Shown here: positions 36,801 to 47,910 of the stretch, piece by piece
Numbering within the stretch: position 1 is the first letter of the stretch
Layout of the letters: each line of letters starts with the position of its first letter
Assembly: GCF_030936135.1 (NCBI RefSeq)
Contig: NC_082596.1
Coordinates: forward strand, 8,904,155-8,968,154
Length of the DNA: 64,000 nucleotides
From: Gavia stellata
Lineage: Eukaryota > Chordata > Aves > Gaviiformes > Gaviidae
Reading direction: 5' to 3'
Translations under genes and position numbers: made by a program
The notes under the pieces: generated by a model
What the model saw: only the letters and a program-made list of their open reading frames with translations
Database searches by the model: none
Told to the model about the DNA's origin: nothing

Positions 36801-39800
36801 AGCAAAGTCATCATTGTTTGTTTTTTTTTAGATGCACTGGCACATGGCCCAACCTCATACATCCAACAAAATTAAATCCTTCGGCTCTGCCTCACTTTAA
36901 CCTCCATATAACTTGCCGTTAGGGAACTGGTTGGTTAGTCCCTTCCATGCATGCTTCATCGTGCAACACGGCAGTTACAGGCATTCACAAATGGAGAATA
37001 GGGACAGAATTTACATCACATCTTGTAGAACTGACTCTTGACAGGGCCCAAATACGGACAACCTTTCTCATCCCTTGAGGAGTTCTTGTCACGCACTGTA
37101 TCTTTGCTCGCTTCCATGATGATAACTACCCGTGACTGTGCTGTCATCTTTTATGTACCTCCTGTACAGACCACCATGATTGGTGGAGCATATCCTCCCA
37201 TGCCATGGAGGAGCAGGAGGCTCTCTGCTAGAGGTTCTCTATACTGAAAATCCCAAATGCAAAGCGAACTGCCTTTGAGTTTGATTGGGATCCAGGGCAA
37301 GTTGGAAGGACTGGCTTCAAGACAAGGTGCCAGGCACAGCTGAAACTTCATGTGCTTTCTTACTCAGTATTGTGATAAGAGCTTTCCCTATGTGTTGATG
37401 TTCAACCTTCACTGCCTGCCACTGCCGCTCTCGGGTTTTCCCAAGACAGGGCGCGTGTTGCTGTTGATACCACTGTAGTGCTGATAGGGGACTGGTTATT
37501 TACAGCCTCGGTGCTCACCTGCTATTTCACAAGCATAGTCACTGAACAAGTTCTGTAGTCAGGCTGATTCAGGAAGCAAAACGTTGCTACTACATGCATC
37601 TGTTTGTGTCTGTGTTTGGTACGGTCTTGAGTCAACTCTGCCTCTCGGATCTTCTTTTCCCAACACCTTATTTTTAATGCATTTTTCTCCTCCTGTCCTG
37701 CCTTCTCCCTCCCAAACCTCTGTTGTTTCATTTCCAGAGAAAAGCAATCACTCACATCTTGAATTTAAAAGATACGTTTCTAATTCCAGTATATTCACCT
37801 TGCTCATTGCCAAAAGTCATTATAAAAATCATGAAGATGTTGGAGGTTTAGAGCGTAAACCAAAACACAATGCTGATGTTATAGGAATCCTTTATCACAG
37901 GAAGAGGAAGGAAACCTACAGTGCTACCAGCTCTGGAGATTGGCAGAGAAAATGGCATGAACATTCATCTCTGCTCTCAGATATTCCCTTCAGGAATGCT
38001 CTGAAAAGCAAATTATACTGGACTGTGCCACGGGATGGTCTCTTGTGTTCACACTGCACTGCGACATGGACTGCAAATTGCAATGGAAGAGGAGCTGGGG
38101 CTCTTTATGCCTTGTGGTTCTCCTTCTTGAATCATTTTGGCCACAAGTGTACAAAAGGCTTTGTTTTGCTCAAAAGAGGAGGGGAAAATCTTTGAAAAAG
38201 GCAAGTGTAAGCCAACTATGCTAGTTTTAGTACCCAGTGTAGTGCACAATGCAGGGCTTTGTGCAGACTCCAAGGAGAAGAACATATGTGCATATTTAAA
38301 TGAGAACTGAAAAGAAATGCTCTGTCAACAGACTGGGAGCTGGGATGTTTACGGATCAGTTTCCTAAGTGAGTGTAATGGCATAGGTGCAGTTAGGAGAC
38401 GATTAAGACTAACACACAGAGCAAAGCTCTCTGAAAGAGAGGCTTGCCCTGGACATACGATCTGTAGAATAGATCTCAACTGGAATAAATCTCTTTGTCA
38501 AGTGTGTTTGGGTAATGAAAGCATAGGCAGGAAAGGATCGGGTTTAGGTTTTGGTTCCCCTGGAAATACTCCCTTGTAGGCAGAGGAAAGGTTGATAGGG
38601 ACTCAAACAGAGATGTCTACCTAGTTAGACATCCTTCTGGGATGCGCTTGTATCAGTAGTTACCCATTCCAGCTGCTTGTCACTGCCAATCTACTGGATG
38701 AGCCACTTGTGGGACTGTTGTTTATTTTCCTCATGGAAAACCAGCTGGATTATTTTCATTGTTCAGCTTGTTGGCCTGAGCTGATTTTCATCAGCAGCTG
38801 ACCGAAGAGTGCTCCCATAAATTACCCTGCCTGTAGGGTGGTTGGCAGTTACTGACAACCAGGATAGCAAGGGAAGGAAGGTGGGGACAGCAGAGTCCAG
38901 AAAGATCTCAAAAAGATGTAAAAACCACCAGCCAAAGCCTAGAAATCCTATATTCTTTCACTTCACTCAACCACCGTAGCTCCCTAGAGCCTAGTGCACC
39001 AAGCTGTGAACCGTGAGCCTTGATAATTGCCACAGCAAGGGGAGAGAGATGCCTGGGATCTAGATACTAAGTAGGTAGAGGGATACCCCAATTTCAGCTT
39101 GGGACAAAGTGGAAAGAAAGATGGAATACACAGGCAGAAACTGTCTTGTAGTTTCGTAACTGTTTTGCACAATTCTTGCTTGCATCAGCAGTACTGGTAT
39201 ACCATGAATAATGGCAGGCATCTTTTATATGGGAACACCTTTTGTATAGCACATCCCTTACGTGTCTGGAAAGTACCCTAAAATAAGTCACAGTCACTTT
39301 AGAATGGGCCACTCCTCTAGTACTCCTCCTGAAGCTGGGTCATGGTACAGCCAAGAGCAGAAGATGCCTGTGTCCCGAAGGACAGCCCATACAAAGCAGT
39401 CATCTGGCTCTTAGGAGAAGGCTCTTCTTCCCCAGCAGATAGTGGTAACTCCATTTGTCTTCTGCTTCAGGCATATAAATCTAAAGTAGGACAGCAGTGC
39501 AGCAAACCCATGTACCTCATGTTTCCTGTTGGGTAGGCAGTCCTTGTTCTGCATGTTTAGATCATGTTTATGCACTGTTTAGGGAATCTTATCTCTGGAT
39601 TTCATTGTGAGGACTGTGTATGTAAAGCCTAGGGCATGGCATTCCTGAGGTCTGGCCAATGTCTGGCCACAGGTCCTCTGAGAGTGGTAAGTTTTGTTGC
39701 AGGGTCACCCCTCACTGCATGATGAAATGTGCTTTTACTGCCTTGTGTTCAATACTGGAGTTGAACATGGAGTGCTACCATGGAGAATCATGGTTTTGAT

Positions 39801-40169
39801 GGGGAAAACACTGGGATTCAACTAAAATCAGAGCATATCTCGGTGGGTGATTACAGTCAGTTACTTTCCACAATATCTCTGCTGTACATAAAGCAGTCTT
39901 TGTCCCTATGCAGCTGTAATATTAAACAGGCTAACAAGCCACTCTTAGCCTTTCCTTACACGTAGGCACCCCTGCCCACCACCTCTCCCAGCAGTTAACC
40001 ATTGTCAGGGAGGACTGGTTCCTTCACAGAGAGACCAGCAGAAGGGAGGCCAACTTCTTCCCAGTGTGGCTGAATGAAGGAACCTGCTCCTTACCCTCTT
40101 TGTAGCAGCAGTGTATGTGCATATTAAAAAGAGACAAACTAAGCTGGCAGAAACCGTATTTCACAATTT

Positions 40170-41328
40170 CATAGAATCATAGAATCATTTAGATTGGAAA
40201 AGACCTTTAAGACTGTCAAGTCCAACCGTAAACCTAACCCTGCTGAGTCCACCAATAAACCATGTCCCTAAGCATCTCATCCACACGTCTTTTAAATCCC
40301 TTCAGGGATGGTGACTCCACCACCTCCCTGGGCAGCCTGTTCCAATGTCTGACAACCCTTTTGGTGAAGAGTTTTCTCCTAATATCCAGCCTAAACCTCC
40401 CCTGGCGCAACTTGAGGCCATTTCCTCTTGTCCTATCACTTGTCACTTGGGAGAAGAGACCAACACCCACCTCTCTGCAACCCCCTTTCAGGTAGTTGTA
40501 GAGAGCGATGAGGTCTCCCCTCAGCCTCCTCTTCTCCAGGCTAAACAACCCCAGCTCCCTCAGCCGCTCCTCATCAGACTTGTGCTCCAGACCCCTCACC
40601 AGCTTCGTCGCCCTTCTCTGGACACGCTCCAGCACCTCAATGTCTTTCTTGTAGTGAGGGGCCCAAAACTGAACACAGCATTCGAGGTGTGGCCTCACCA
40701 GCGCCGAGTACAGAGGCACGATCACCTCCCTGCTCCTGCTGGCCACACTATTTCTGATACAGGCCAGGATGCCGTTGGCCTTCTTGGCCACCTGGGCACA
40801 CTGCTGGCTCATATTCAGCCGGCTGTCGACCAACACCCCCAGGTCCTTTTCCTCTGGGCAGCTTTCCAGCCACTCGTCCCCAAGCCTGTAGCGTTGCATG
40901 GGGTTGTTGTGACCCAAGTGTAGGACCCGGCACTTGGCCTTGTTGAACCTCATCCAATTGGCCTCAGCCCATCGATCCAGCCTGTCCAGATCCCTCTGCA
41001 GAGCCTTCCGACCCTCAAGCAGATCAACACTCCCGCCCAACTTGGTGTCGTCTGCAAACTTACTGAGGGAGCACTCGATCCCCTCATCCAGATCATTGAT
41101 AAAGATATTAAACAAAATTGGCCCCAATACTGAGCCCTGGAGAACACCACTTGTGACCGGCCACCAACTGGATTTAACTCCATTCACCACAACCCTTTGG
41201 GCCTGACCATCCAGCCAGTTTTTTACCAAGCAAAGAGTATACCCACCCAAGCCATCAGCAGTCAGTTTCTCCAGGACAATGCTGTGGGAAATCGTGTCAA
41301 AGGCTTTACTAAAGTATAGGTAGACATT
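40170..41328 (-). mobile_element. 5'-truncated CR1 LINE, best preserved copy
   Basis: A minus-strand CR1 of about 1.16 kb. Its 3' end at 40170 carries two perfect copies of the 8-bp ATTCTATG terminal repeat. Upstream of this (higher coordinates) come the 3' UTR and an uninterrupted reverse transcriptase frame. The 5' boundary is near 41328, where the sequence stops matching CR1 in the middle of the polymerase domain (next to the SKAFDT block), so the promoter, ORF1, endonuclease and N-terminal polymerase are absent. It cannot move by itself. The open frame and closeness to remembered consensus suggest it is one of the younger insertions in the window. Confidence 0.96.
40234..41250 (-). pseudogene. 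CR1 ORF2 C-terminal reverse transcriptase fragment
   Basis: A 338-residue open frame with no internal stop, continuing upstream to about 41328 without an ATG start; it is a truncated tail, not a complete gene. Visible blocks of the non-LTR reverse transcriptase are [11 protein letters not shown] at residues 34-44 (a leucine where CR1 proteins normally have proline, SGVPQGS) and the catalytic FADDT at 65-69, then the thumb and C-terminal region with [20 protein letters not shown] and the [13 protein letters not shown] block. Full ORF2 of CR1 is several times longer and begins with an endonuclease. No promoter for a host transcript is evident. It is a transposon remnant with little expectation of function. 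Confidence 0.92.
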
Positions 41329-43944
41329 TCATAACACTCCGGAGCAATTCGGCTTGCTCGCAACCGTTACCACATCAGTCACGCCGTTGGATTGCTACAG
41401 GAGCTGAACGACAACAACATCTCCTTCCATTTGCTGCCCACCTCAGGAGTGGGCTTAGCTCCCTTGTGTTGCATGGAGCAGTGACAGTCCCAGTGGAAGG
41501 AAAGCACTGAGACCACCAATCCACCTGATTGTCAGTGGTGTCCCCCACCTTGTCTTTACACCAAAAAATGCTGAGGCCTCTGGCCCATAGTGCCTTTGCA
41601 CTACTTACCTACTCAGTAGCTACACCACCAGCTAAGGTATCCATAGGAAAGGGTATTTTTGAACCCTCTGTCAGCTGCTTTTCCTTCTCAGACTAACATG
41701 TTGCCAGTTAAACTGTCTTAAAGTAAAATTGAGAAAAACATGTGTTCTGCACGTGTATCTAGCAGTAACCAAAAAAAAAAAAAAAAAATCTAGTCTGTTC
41801 CATCTTCTCCCCTGTGCCTTTGGAAATCTGACCCTGATTTCCATTAATTTTCTCACAAACATTTGGAAATCAGAAGGTCAGTCCTCTGAGGTTTTGTGGT
41901 CACCTGGTTTGAGTAATCTGAGGAGCTAACGCCAGATCTGTAGACCTCATTAACCTAGCACATAATGAAGGCCTTTATGAGGTTAACAACCATATTTGTG
42001 CTTAGTTGCTTTCCATAATTCTGAAATTATGTTTGAATGGTAATTTTAGGTTGTTCTTACAAGGCTGTGCACCTCAAAGGTGTGTACACACAACGCCCAC
42101 ACTACCTGCCTGCCCTTGCTTTACTTTTAGACAACCTTTTTCCTTGCATCCCTCTTAGACAACGTTCTGTGGCTCATACTAGGTGGACAAACTAGTTGAT
42201 AGGATTTGTCTTTCTGCCCTTAAAATCTTCAGTGGGCATCAGGCAACCAGCCGTGTCGCCCCGTGGGTCTGTATTTGCACCACTAAACACTTGGCTACTC
42301 TAGGAAGTGATCCTTGGCTTCTATCACAAGGTCCACTAGGGTGGTGATTTTATAATATGAAGCTGAGGACACATCCTTGGGGGAAAGCACAAGAGCATGG
42401 GGGTTCAAAGACAGCAAGGATGATGATAACTGCAATGCAAGGCATCTGGTTCAGTCTCACTCTCACTGCCAGTGGGGAAGGCTACCTGGGGGAGACGTCA
42501 CCCACACCATGTTGGGGTTTTGTCTTGGGCAGAATCGGTTGGATTGCTCCAAAACAAATCCCAGGAGAGAAGTGGTTTTGCAGTGTGGGGAGTCAGGGGT
42601 TCATTGCCTTAGTTTCTTCCCTGGATGTTTTTTCTTTAATGGGGTAGACATCACCCCAGAGCACAGGTGGGAGATCTCGCTGTGCAGAGCCTATTCTATA
42701 GTCCTCTCTCTCAAGGACAGAGAAAATAGAGCCCTTTGTTTTTGAAAGAGGCTCTCCTTCTTAAAGTAATCACCCCTCATGGTTTTTAGCTGCAGAAACC
42801 AAGCACCAGGTATGGGGCTTTTAGGCTACAAAAAAAGCCCACCCTGCATGTTGAAGATGCCGTTCACCAAAAGCTTCTCCTTTCCTCCCTCTTCTGCAGC
42901 TGGTTGACAGAAGGCCTTAGAGATTAGCTGCGTTCCTGCGAGCTATTTATACTGAAATATTTTGTGTTGAAAGATGTAAGCCCTTTGTTTCCTCTGTATG
43001 TACACAGTGATCCCTGAGGGCAAGCAAATCCTGCTTTGTTTTGGATCAGATACATTGTGAATTACTGTTGTAAAACAGCCCTGAGTGCACTTTTATGAGT
43101 CAGTCTCACCTTTACGCTTCCACATGTCACCAGGCACTCTCAGATGTGTGTGCAGCTTTCTAATTCCAGATTACCCTCATTAAAACAAGTCTAATCCCCA
43201 CTTGGGATGATGCTTCCAAAACATTTTCTCCAAAACAATATTTCTTGATAATTTTTCCAGGCAGAGAGAGCATGTAGCTCCCTGGTTGAGAAAAAAAAAA
43301 CAACCCTCTGGTAATATGGTTGGCCAATTTGGCTGGCTAATGTGTTGGATTAGGCAATCCTCATATATAATGTAACCCTCACATCCTAAAATAAACTGTA
43401 AGGGGCCATAAGGTATTCTCTACTCCTGTGAATGGAGAAGGACTGTGCTTCCACACATCCCAGGTGAGAGGATCTGAAAAGAAAACGCAGAGATAACGTA
43501 TGTGAGCAATATACATGGATAGATTTCACCTTAGACATCCCTCCCCTTCCTCCCTGCCCATAGCAGAATAGCTCATCTGCTGGAGCGGACGGTCAGGCTT
43601 GCATGGGAAGAGCAGACTCAGAGATGCAACCTCACAGAGGGACCTTGGTGCAAGTGCCCAGGTGGGGATTTTTCTGTATGTCTCCGCATTGTGGAGAGCA
43701 CCTGCAAAGATGGGGATCTGAACAACCAGCCAGCTCCGCACCAAGCCAGCTTGATGGGTCTGGAGCTCCTCTGACCAAAATTCCCACAGGCTCTTCAGCC
43801 CCATAAGCAAGGGCTCTGCCATACGGAAAAATCCAGAAGTATGAAGTCTGAATATTGGGCTTGGAAGAGAATTCAGCTGGCAATACAACACAGACTTTCT
43901 TGTCTCCAAGCCAGTACACTTCTCATCCTCCCTTCAGCTCTGTG
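41329..43944. other. unannotated stretch between two CR1 copies
   Basis: No gene is recognised. An 18-base A run lies near 41770-41788. The largest open frames are 122-127 codons (42377-42745 plus, 43526-43909 minus) and show no domain. Confidence 0.5.
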
Positions 43945-44228
43945 GTGAATCTGACAGGACCAGAGGCAATGGACACAAACTGAAAGACAGAAGAATTCAA
44001 CCGTACATCAGGAAACACTTTTTTACTGTGAGGGTGACTGAGCACTGGCAGAGGTTGCCCAGGGAGATGGTGGAGTCTCCCTCCTTAGAGATAGCAAAAG
44101 AACACCTAGACATGGTCCTGGGAAACTGGATCTAGGTGGCTCTGCTTGAGCAGGCGAGTTGGACCAGATGACCTCCACAGGTTCCTTCCAGCCTCCACCA
44201 TTATCTGTGATTCTGTGATTCTGTGAAT
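43945..44228 (+). mobile_element. CR1 LINE 3' fragment, plus orientation
   Basis: This copy runs in the opposite direction to most CR1s in the window. It encodes the end of ORF2 in one frame from about 43950 ([11 protein letters not shown], then RKHFFTVRVTEHW and LPREMVESPSLE) up to a TAG at about 44132. The 3' UTR follows, with GTTGGACCAGATGACCTCC, and the element ends in GATTCTGT tandem repeats at 44209-44227. It is 5'-truncated. The 3' UTR differs from that of the 40-kb copy, so it belongs to another subfamily. Confidence 0.94.
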
Positions 44229-45829
44229 CCACTGAAAGGTCCCTTCCCCTGAAGCCTCCCGCACGCTGTGTGGTAGCAGGGAACCTCAACATTAGCAGCA
44301 ACCCTCTGTTACAGTCTCTTAACAGGGAGACAGTTTTATGTAACCCAGTATGAGTCACTGGACTTGCAGGTCAATGGCCAAATTCTTCTTTTTGTTATAC
44401 CCATTTAGTTCTGTGGGCTTCAGCGAGTGGGAGGGTAATGGAACTGGTCCAGATACATTTTACTAAGTAAAAATGCATTTTGGTCCAAGCTGTTTCAAAA
44501 GCGCTCAATAAACAAAGCACATTTTAATATGATGCCCTGAAAAGGTCACCCAAATCTTTTCCCTTTGGGAAGAGAACTAATTTAAACAAGACTTGATTAA
44601 GGAATAATACCATCCTAAAGGGGATTTTGCTTTTTCTTGGACAGTATAGGTGGCCATCAGTTGCTGAATCCTTCCTTGGTTGCACAATTTAGTGATATAA
44701 ACACAAAATGCTGCTATGTACTAGGCACTGTTTACACTAGTAATTCCCCTGAAATGAGGTTTTATTCTAACTTATTCCACACTTCACTGGCACTCTGTTC
44801 TTAAGAATTTAAATGTGAAGACCTTTCTCTTCACCTTAGCTTTGATTCAAGGATTTTATTTTCCGTTATTTGCAAGTTATCAGTACCACACTTATCAGGC
44901 ATGCTGCAACCTTAAAATGCTTCTTCAGATCAACTCAAAACACCCCGAACATTTTTCTACTTTTTTATGATATCCTTGGGAGAACACATATGAAGAAGGA
45001 TAGCAGATGAATCTGGGCTGCAGTGTAGTTTTATTCTGCTCTGTAAAGCAACAGTGCTGTAGGAAGAAGTGTCATTATTGTTATAAATGTTTCTGCAAAT
45101 TAACAGAAGATATTTCTAATCAATAGGTTTATTATAACTGATTCTTTTTACACAGAACTATTCTAGGGTATTGCTGTTTTATTAAAACCAAACATATTTG
45201 TGAACAGTAAAACAAAAGATCTTTGCCATTTTTATTTTATTAAGTGGAATATTCATGCTCATTAGATTTCTGCTTTCTATTACCAAAGGGAAGTCCTCCA
45301 CTTCTAAAGATAATAAAACATCCGGCTATATTTATACAGAACCTAGACAACAATTCCACATTTTTTCTGTTTTTTCTCTGGCTTCTTCCTACCTCATATG
45401 CTGCATAGTCTCCTCTGTCTACCAGCCCAGATTGCTGGGATTGTGTCTGGCATTAAAGACTTAACAGAGACCTTTTGTTGCTAACTGCATGGTTATGACA
45501 AATGGCAGATTGTTAAAGCAGGAGCTGTGTTATCAAAAGTCAATCAGGAGTGTGCCAAAAACTCCGGCTCCTTGTGCAGAATTCAAATGTGGAATAGGCA
45601 TCATCTAGATTGGAGAAAGAGACAACTCATAAACACCGGCCCAATAAAAACCTTAGGAAGAAAAAGAAACACAGAGGTGTGCAACTGGAACCAGCAAGCG
45701 TGCCACCAAGTGTGTTCTTGTTTACTTGCTTTTGCTAGAGAAATCCTTAAAAGAGGGAACCTTTAAAAGCTGACCACAGCGAGGTGAGCCCTGAGGACTT
45801 ATGGAGGGTGAGTGTCCTATCTGCCTTTA
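44229..45829. other. unannotated AT-rich stretch
   Basis: No gene or repeat is recognised; open frames are under 115 codons. Composition is AT-rich, especially 44,480-45,260. Confidence 0.5.
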
Positions 45830-46019
45830 AGGAGGTGGAAGCGAAGAAGAGGAGCAAATCCAAGGAATTCAGCTGAACGTGGAAAGCTACTGGAACAGAT
45901 CATGAAATGGCCTGTGAGCACTTGGAAGATAATACGGTGCTAAGAAATGGCCAGCACGGTTTTGTCAAGAGTAAAGCACGTTAAGGGAATTTAGTTTCTT
46001 CTCTGACATGGTAACTCAC
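45830..46019 (+). mobile_element. ancient CR1 LINE, left part (interrupted by LTR)
   Basis: This is a decayed reverse transcriptase segment of an old CR1 in plus orientation. Landmarks are AGCTACTGGAACAGATCATG, GAGCACTTGGAAGATAATAC, GCCAGCACGGTTTTGTCAAG and GACATGGTAAC. They correspond to the conserved CR1 blocks that read LLEQII, KHLE.N.VI, QHGFVK.KS and FFDRVT. Frameshifts and stops are present. The element breaks off exactly where the LTR at 46020 starts and resumes after it at 47191. Confidence 0.85.
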
Positions 46020-47190
46020 TGTACAGGGTTCACGTGGCAAGGTTTTGGTAGTGGGGGGGGGTTGCAGGAGAGGCTGCTGTGAGAAGATACCAGAAGCTGC
46101 CCCCCATGTCAGAAAGAGCCAACGCCAGCCGGCTCCAAGACAGACCCATCGCTGGCCAAGGCCGAGCCCATCAGTGATGGTGGCAGCGCCTCTGGGATAA
46201 CAGTTTTAAGAAGGGGAAAAAACTGCTGCGCAATTGCAGCCGGAGAAGAGACGAGTGAGAAATGTGAGAGAACCAACTCTGCAGACCCCACGGTCAGTGC
46301 AGAAGGAGGGGAGCAGGTGCTCCAGGCGCCGGAGCAGAGATTCCCCTGCAGCCCCTGGTGAAGACCATGGTGAGGCAGGCTGTGCCCTGCAGCCCATGGA
46401 GGTCCATGGTGGAGCAGATAGCCACCTGCAGCCCATGGAGGTCCATGGTGGAGCAGATAGCCACCTGCAGCCCGTGGAGGTCCATGGTGGAGCAGATAGC
46501 CACCTGCAGCCCATGGAGGTCCATGGTGGAGCAGATAGCCACCTGCAACCCATGGAGGACCCCACGCTAGAGCATACAGATGTGCCCTGAAGGAAGCTGC
46601 AGTGTGTGAAGCTCCCACATTGGAACAGGCTCCTGGTACGAGCTGTGGCCCGTGGAGAGGAGCCTACACTGGATAGGTTTTCTGGCAGGACTTGTGGCCT
46701 ATGGGGGACCCACGCTGGAGCAGTCCATTCCTGAAGGACTGCGGCCCATGGAAGGGACCCATGCTGGAGCAGTTAATGAAGGACTGTGTCCTGTGGCTGG
46801 GACCCCACGCTGGAGCAGGGCAAGAGCATAAGGAGGAAGGAGCAGCAGAGACATCGTGTGATGAACTGACCACAACCCCCATTCCCCTGTGCTGCTCAAG
46901 GGGAAGAAGTAAAGGAGTCAGGAACGAAGTTGAGCCTGTGAAGAAAGGAGGATAGGGGGAAGGTGTTTTTAGTTTTGCTTTTATTTCTCACTGTTCTACT
47001 CTGTTACTAACTGGCAATAAATTAGACTAATCTTGCCCAAGTCGAGTCTGTTTTGCCCATGATGGTAATTGGTGAGTGATCTCAACCCACAAGCTTTTCA
47101 TCTCCTTTTCTCCCCCTGTCCTGCGAAAAGGGGAGAGTGAAAGAGCAGCTTGATGGGCACCTGGCAGCCAGCCAAGGTCAGTCCACCGCA
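46020..47190 (+). mobile_element. full-length solo LTR inserted in an old CR1
   Basis: A 1171-bp LTR that starts TGTACAGGGTTCACGTGG and ends GGTCAGTCCACCGCA, giving TG...CA ends. The sense is plus. A TTTTAAGAAG motif near 46205 stands where the family's TATA-like box lies, and the AATAAA polyadenylation signal is at 47016-47021. A stretch after it (GTCTGTTTTGCCCATGATGG) is the family's U5 start. A 39-bp tandem repeat occupies the R region (46387-46570). No internal retroviral genes are next to it, so it is a solo LTR. No target duplication is clear (CTCAC before, GTCAT after), which fits age or recombination between different copies. The family is a common bird ERV as I recall. Confidence 0.9.
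46387..46570 (+). repeat. 39-bp tandem repeat inside the LTR (4.7 units)
   Basis: Units start at 46387, 46426, 46465 and 46504, each 39 bp, and a partial unit runs from 46543 to 46570. Each begins CTGCAGCCCATGGAGGTCCA and ends AGATAGCCAC. The units are almost identical: one base differs in unit 3 (CCCGTGG). The length is a multiple of three, so every frame that is open in one unit stays open, giving open frames of 70-170 codons on both strands. These are artefacts of the repeat, not genes. Confidence 0.96.
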
Positions 47191-47910
47191 GTCATCCAGC
47201 TGATGACAGGGAAGCGACTGACAATTTATTGCACTTGTAATAAAACTTTGGGTAAGACTTCGCTATAAACTTCTCATAAGGAAAGCAGGAATATATGGTC
47301 TACACAAAACTACTATATAGAAACCACAAAATTCAGTGGTATGACTCAGGGCAGGGTGCAATAACCCAAGAGGCATGGCACATCAAATAGCCCCTTTCAG
47401 TTTGTGATTTATATCACTGTAAAATAGAATTCCAATTTACACGAGCAACTGGCACCAACCTGTGCAGGCAGATTCAACACTCAAAATGATCTCATTAAAC
47501 AGAATAAATAGCCTGAATTAATTAATTTGTTAAAAACATAGAAATGAGAAATCATAGACCAAATAGGCAAAGAAGAGAAGCTTGCAAGACAGCAATAGCA
47601 CGGAATAGGTTCTACAAAGTGATTATGAAAAAGTATGATACTTGGGCAACTAAGCAAATGTCACCCTGGGACATATTAGCAGGACTACTCTAGGTCAAAC
47701 AGAGGAGGTAAACTTTGCCATTCTTTTAGCTCCCTTTGAGTAACAAATCTGTAGAGAGACCCTTCAGCACCTCTGACTTCCAGATTTCAGTACCAGCTTT
47801 GGATACTGCACATTAAAAAAGACGTAAAAAAACCAGAGACACTTGAGTGAAGAACTATGAACCTGGCAAGCACCTTAGAAAACAAGATTTATGAGGAAAT
47901 GTTTTAAAAA
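47191..47910 (+). mobile_element. ancient CR1 LINE, right part (after LTR)
   Basis: It continues the CR1 of 45830-46019. Landmarks in order are AAAACTTTGGGTAAG (the SKAFDT block, decayed), CTTCTCATAAGGAAAGCAGG with ATATGGTCTACACAAAACTA (the block near ILISKLGKYGL), TGGGACATATTAGCAGGACT (the block near LGCINR) and GGATACTGCACATTAAAAAA with GACGTAAAAAAACCAG (the block near WAPHFKKDV). The run TTAGAAAACAAGATTTATGA with GGAAATG matches LEN.TYEER. Stops and frameshifts are many. The 3' end is not found beyond about 47910. Confidence 0.82.

Larger units (their letters stand above)
24331..40169. other. 16-kb stretch without recognised genes
   Basis: No convincing coding exon is seen. The longest open frame is 203 codons on the plus strand at 37584-38195, with no domain I recognise. 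Very old repeat fossils lie at 25928-25990, 28187-28250, 31820-31920 and 33189-33250. An unexplained GC-rich patch lies at 36420-36800. Homopolymer runs occur near 31181-31217 (T run, then A run) and a short AT run near 33808-33821. The 35330-35670 segment is rich in TGATT/AATCA and TAATT motifs and could be a regulatory element. Confidence 0.45.

Noticed and set aside
37584..38195. 203-codon plus-strand open frame
   Set aside because: Longest frame in the AT-rich part, but it has no recognisable domain and low-complexity ends. One such frame in 64 kb is expected by chance at this composition.
40345..40923. 192-codon plus-strand open frame
   Set aside because: It is the antisense shadow of the CR1 reverse transcriptase frame.
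46109..46618. Open frames of 70-170 codons on both strands with repeated 13-residue units
   Set aside because: They are created by the 39-bp tandem repeat inside the LTR, which keeps any open frame open. Not a protein gene.
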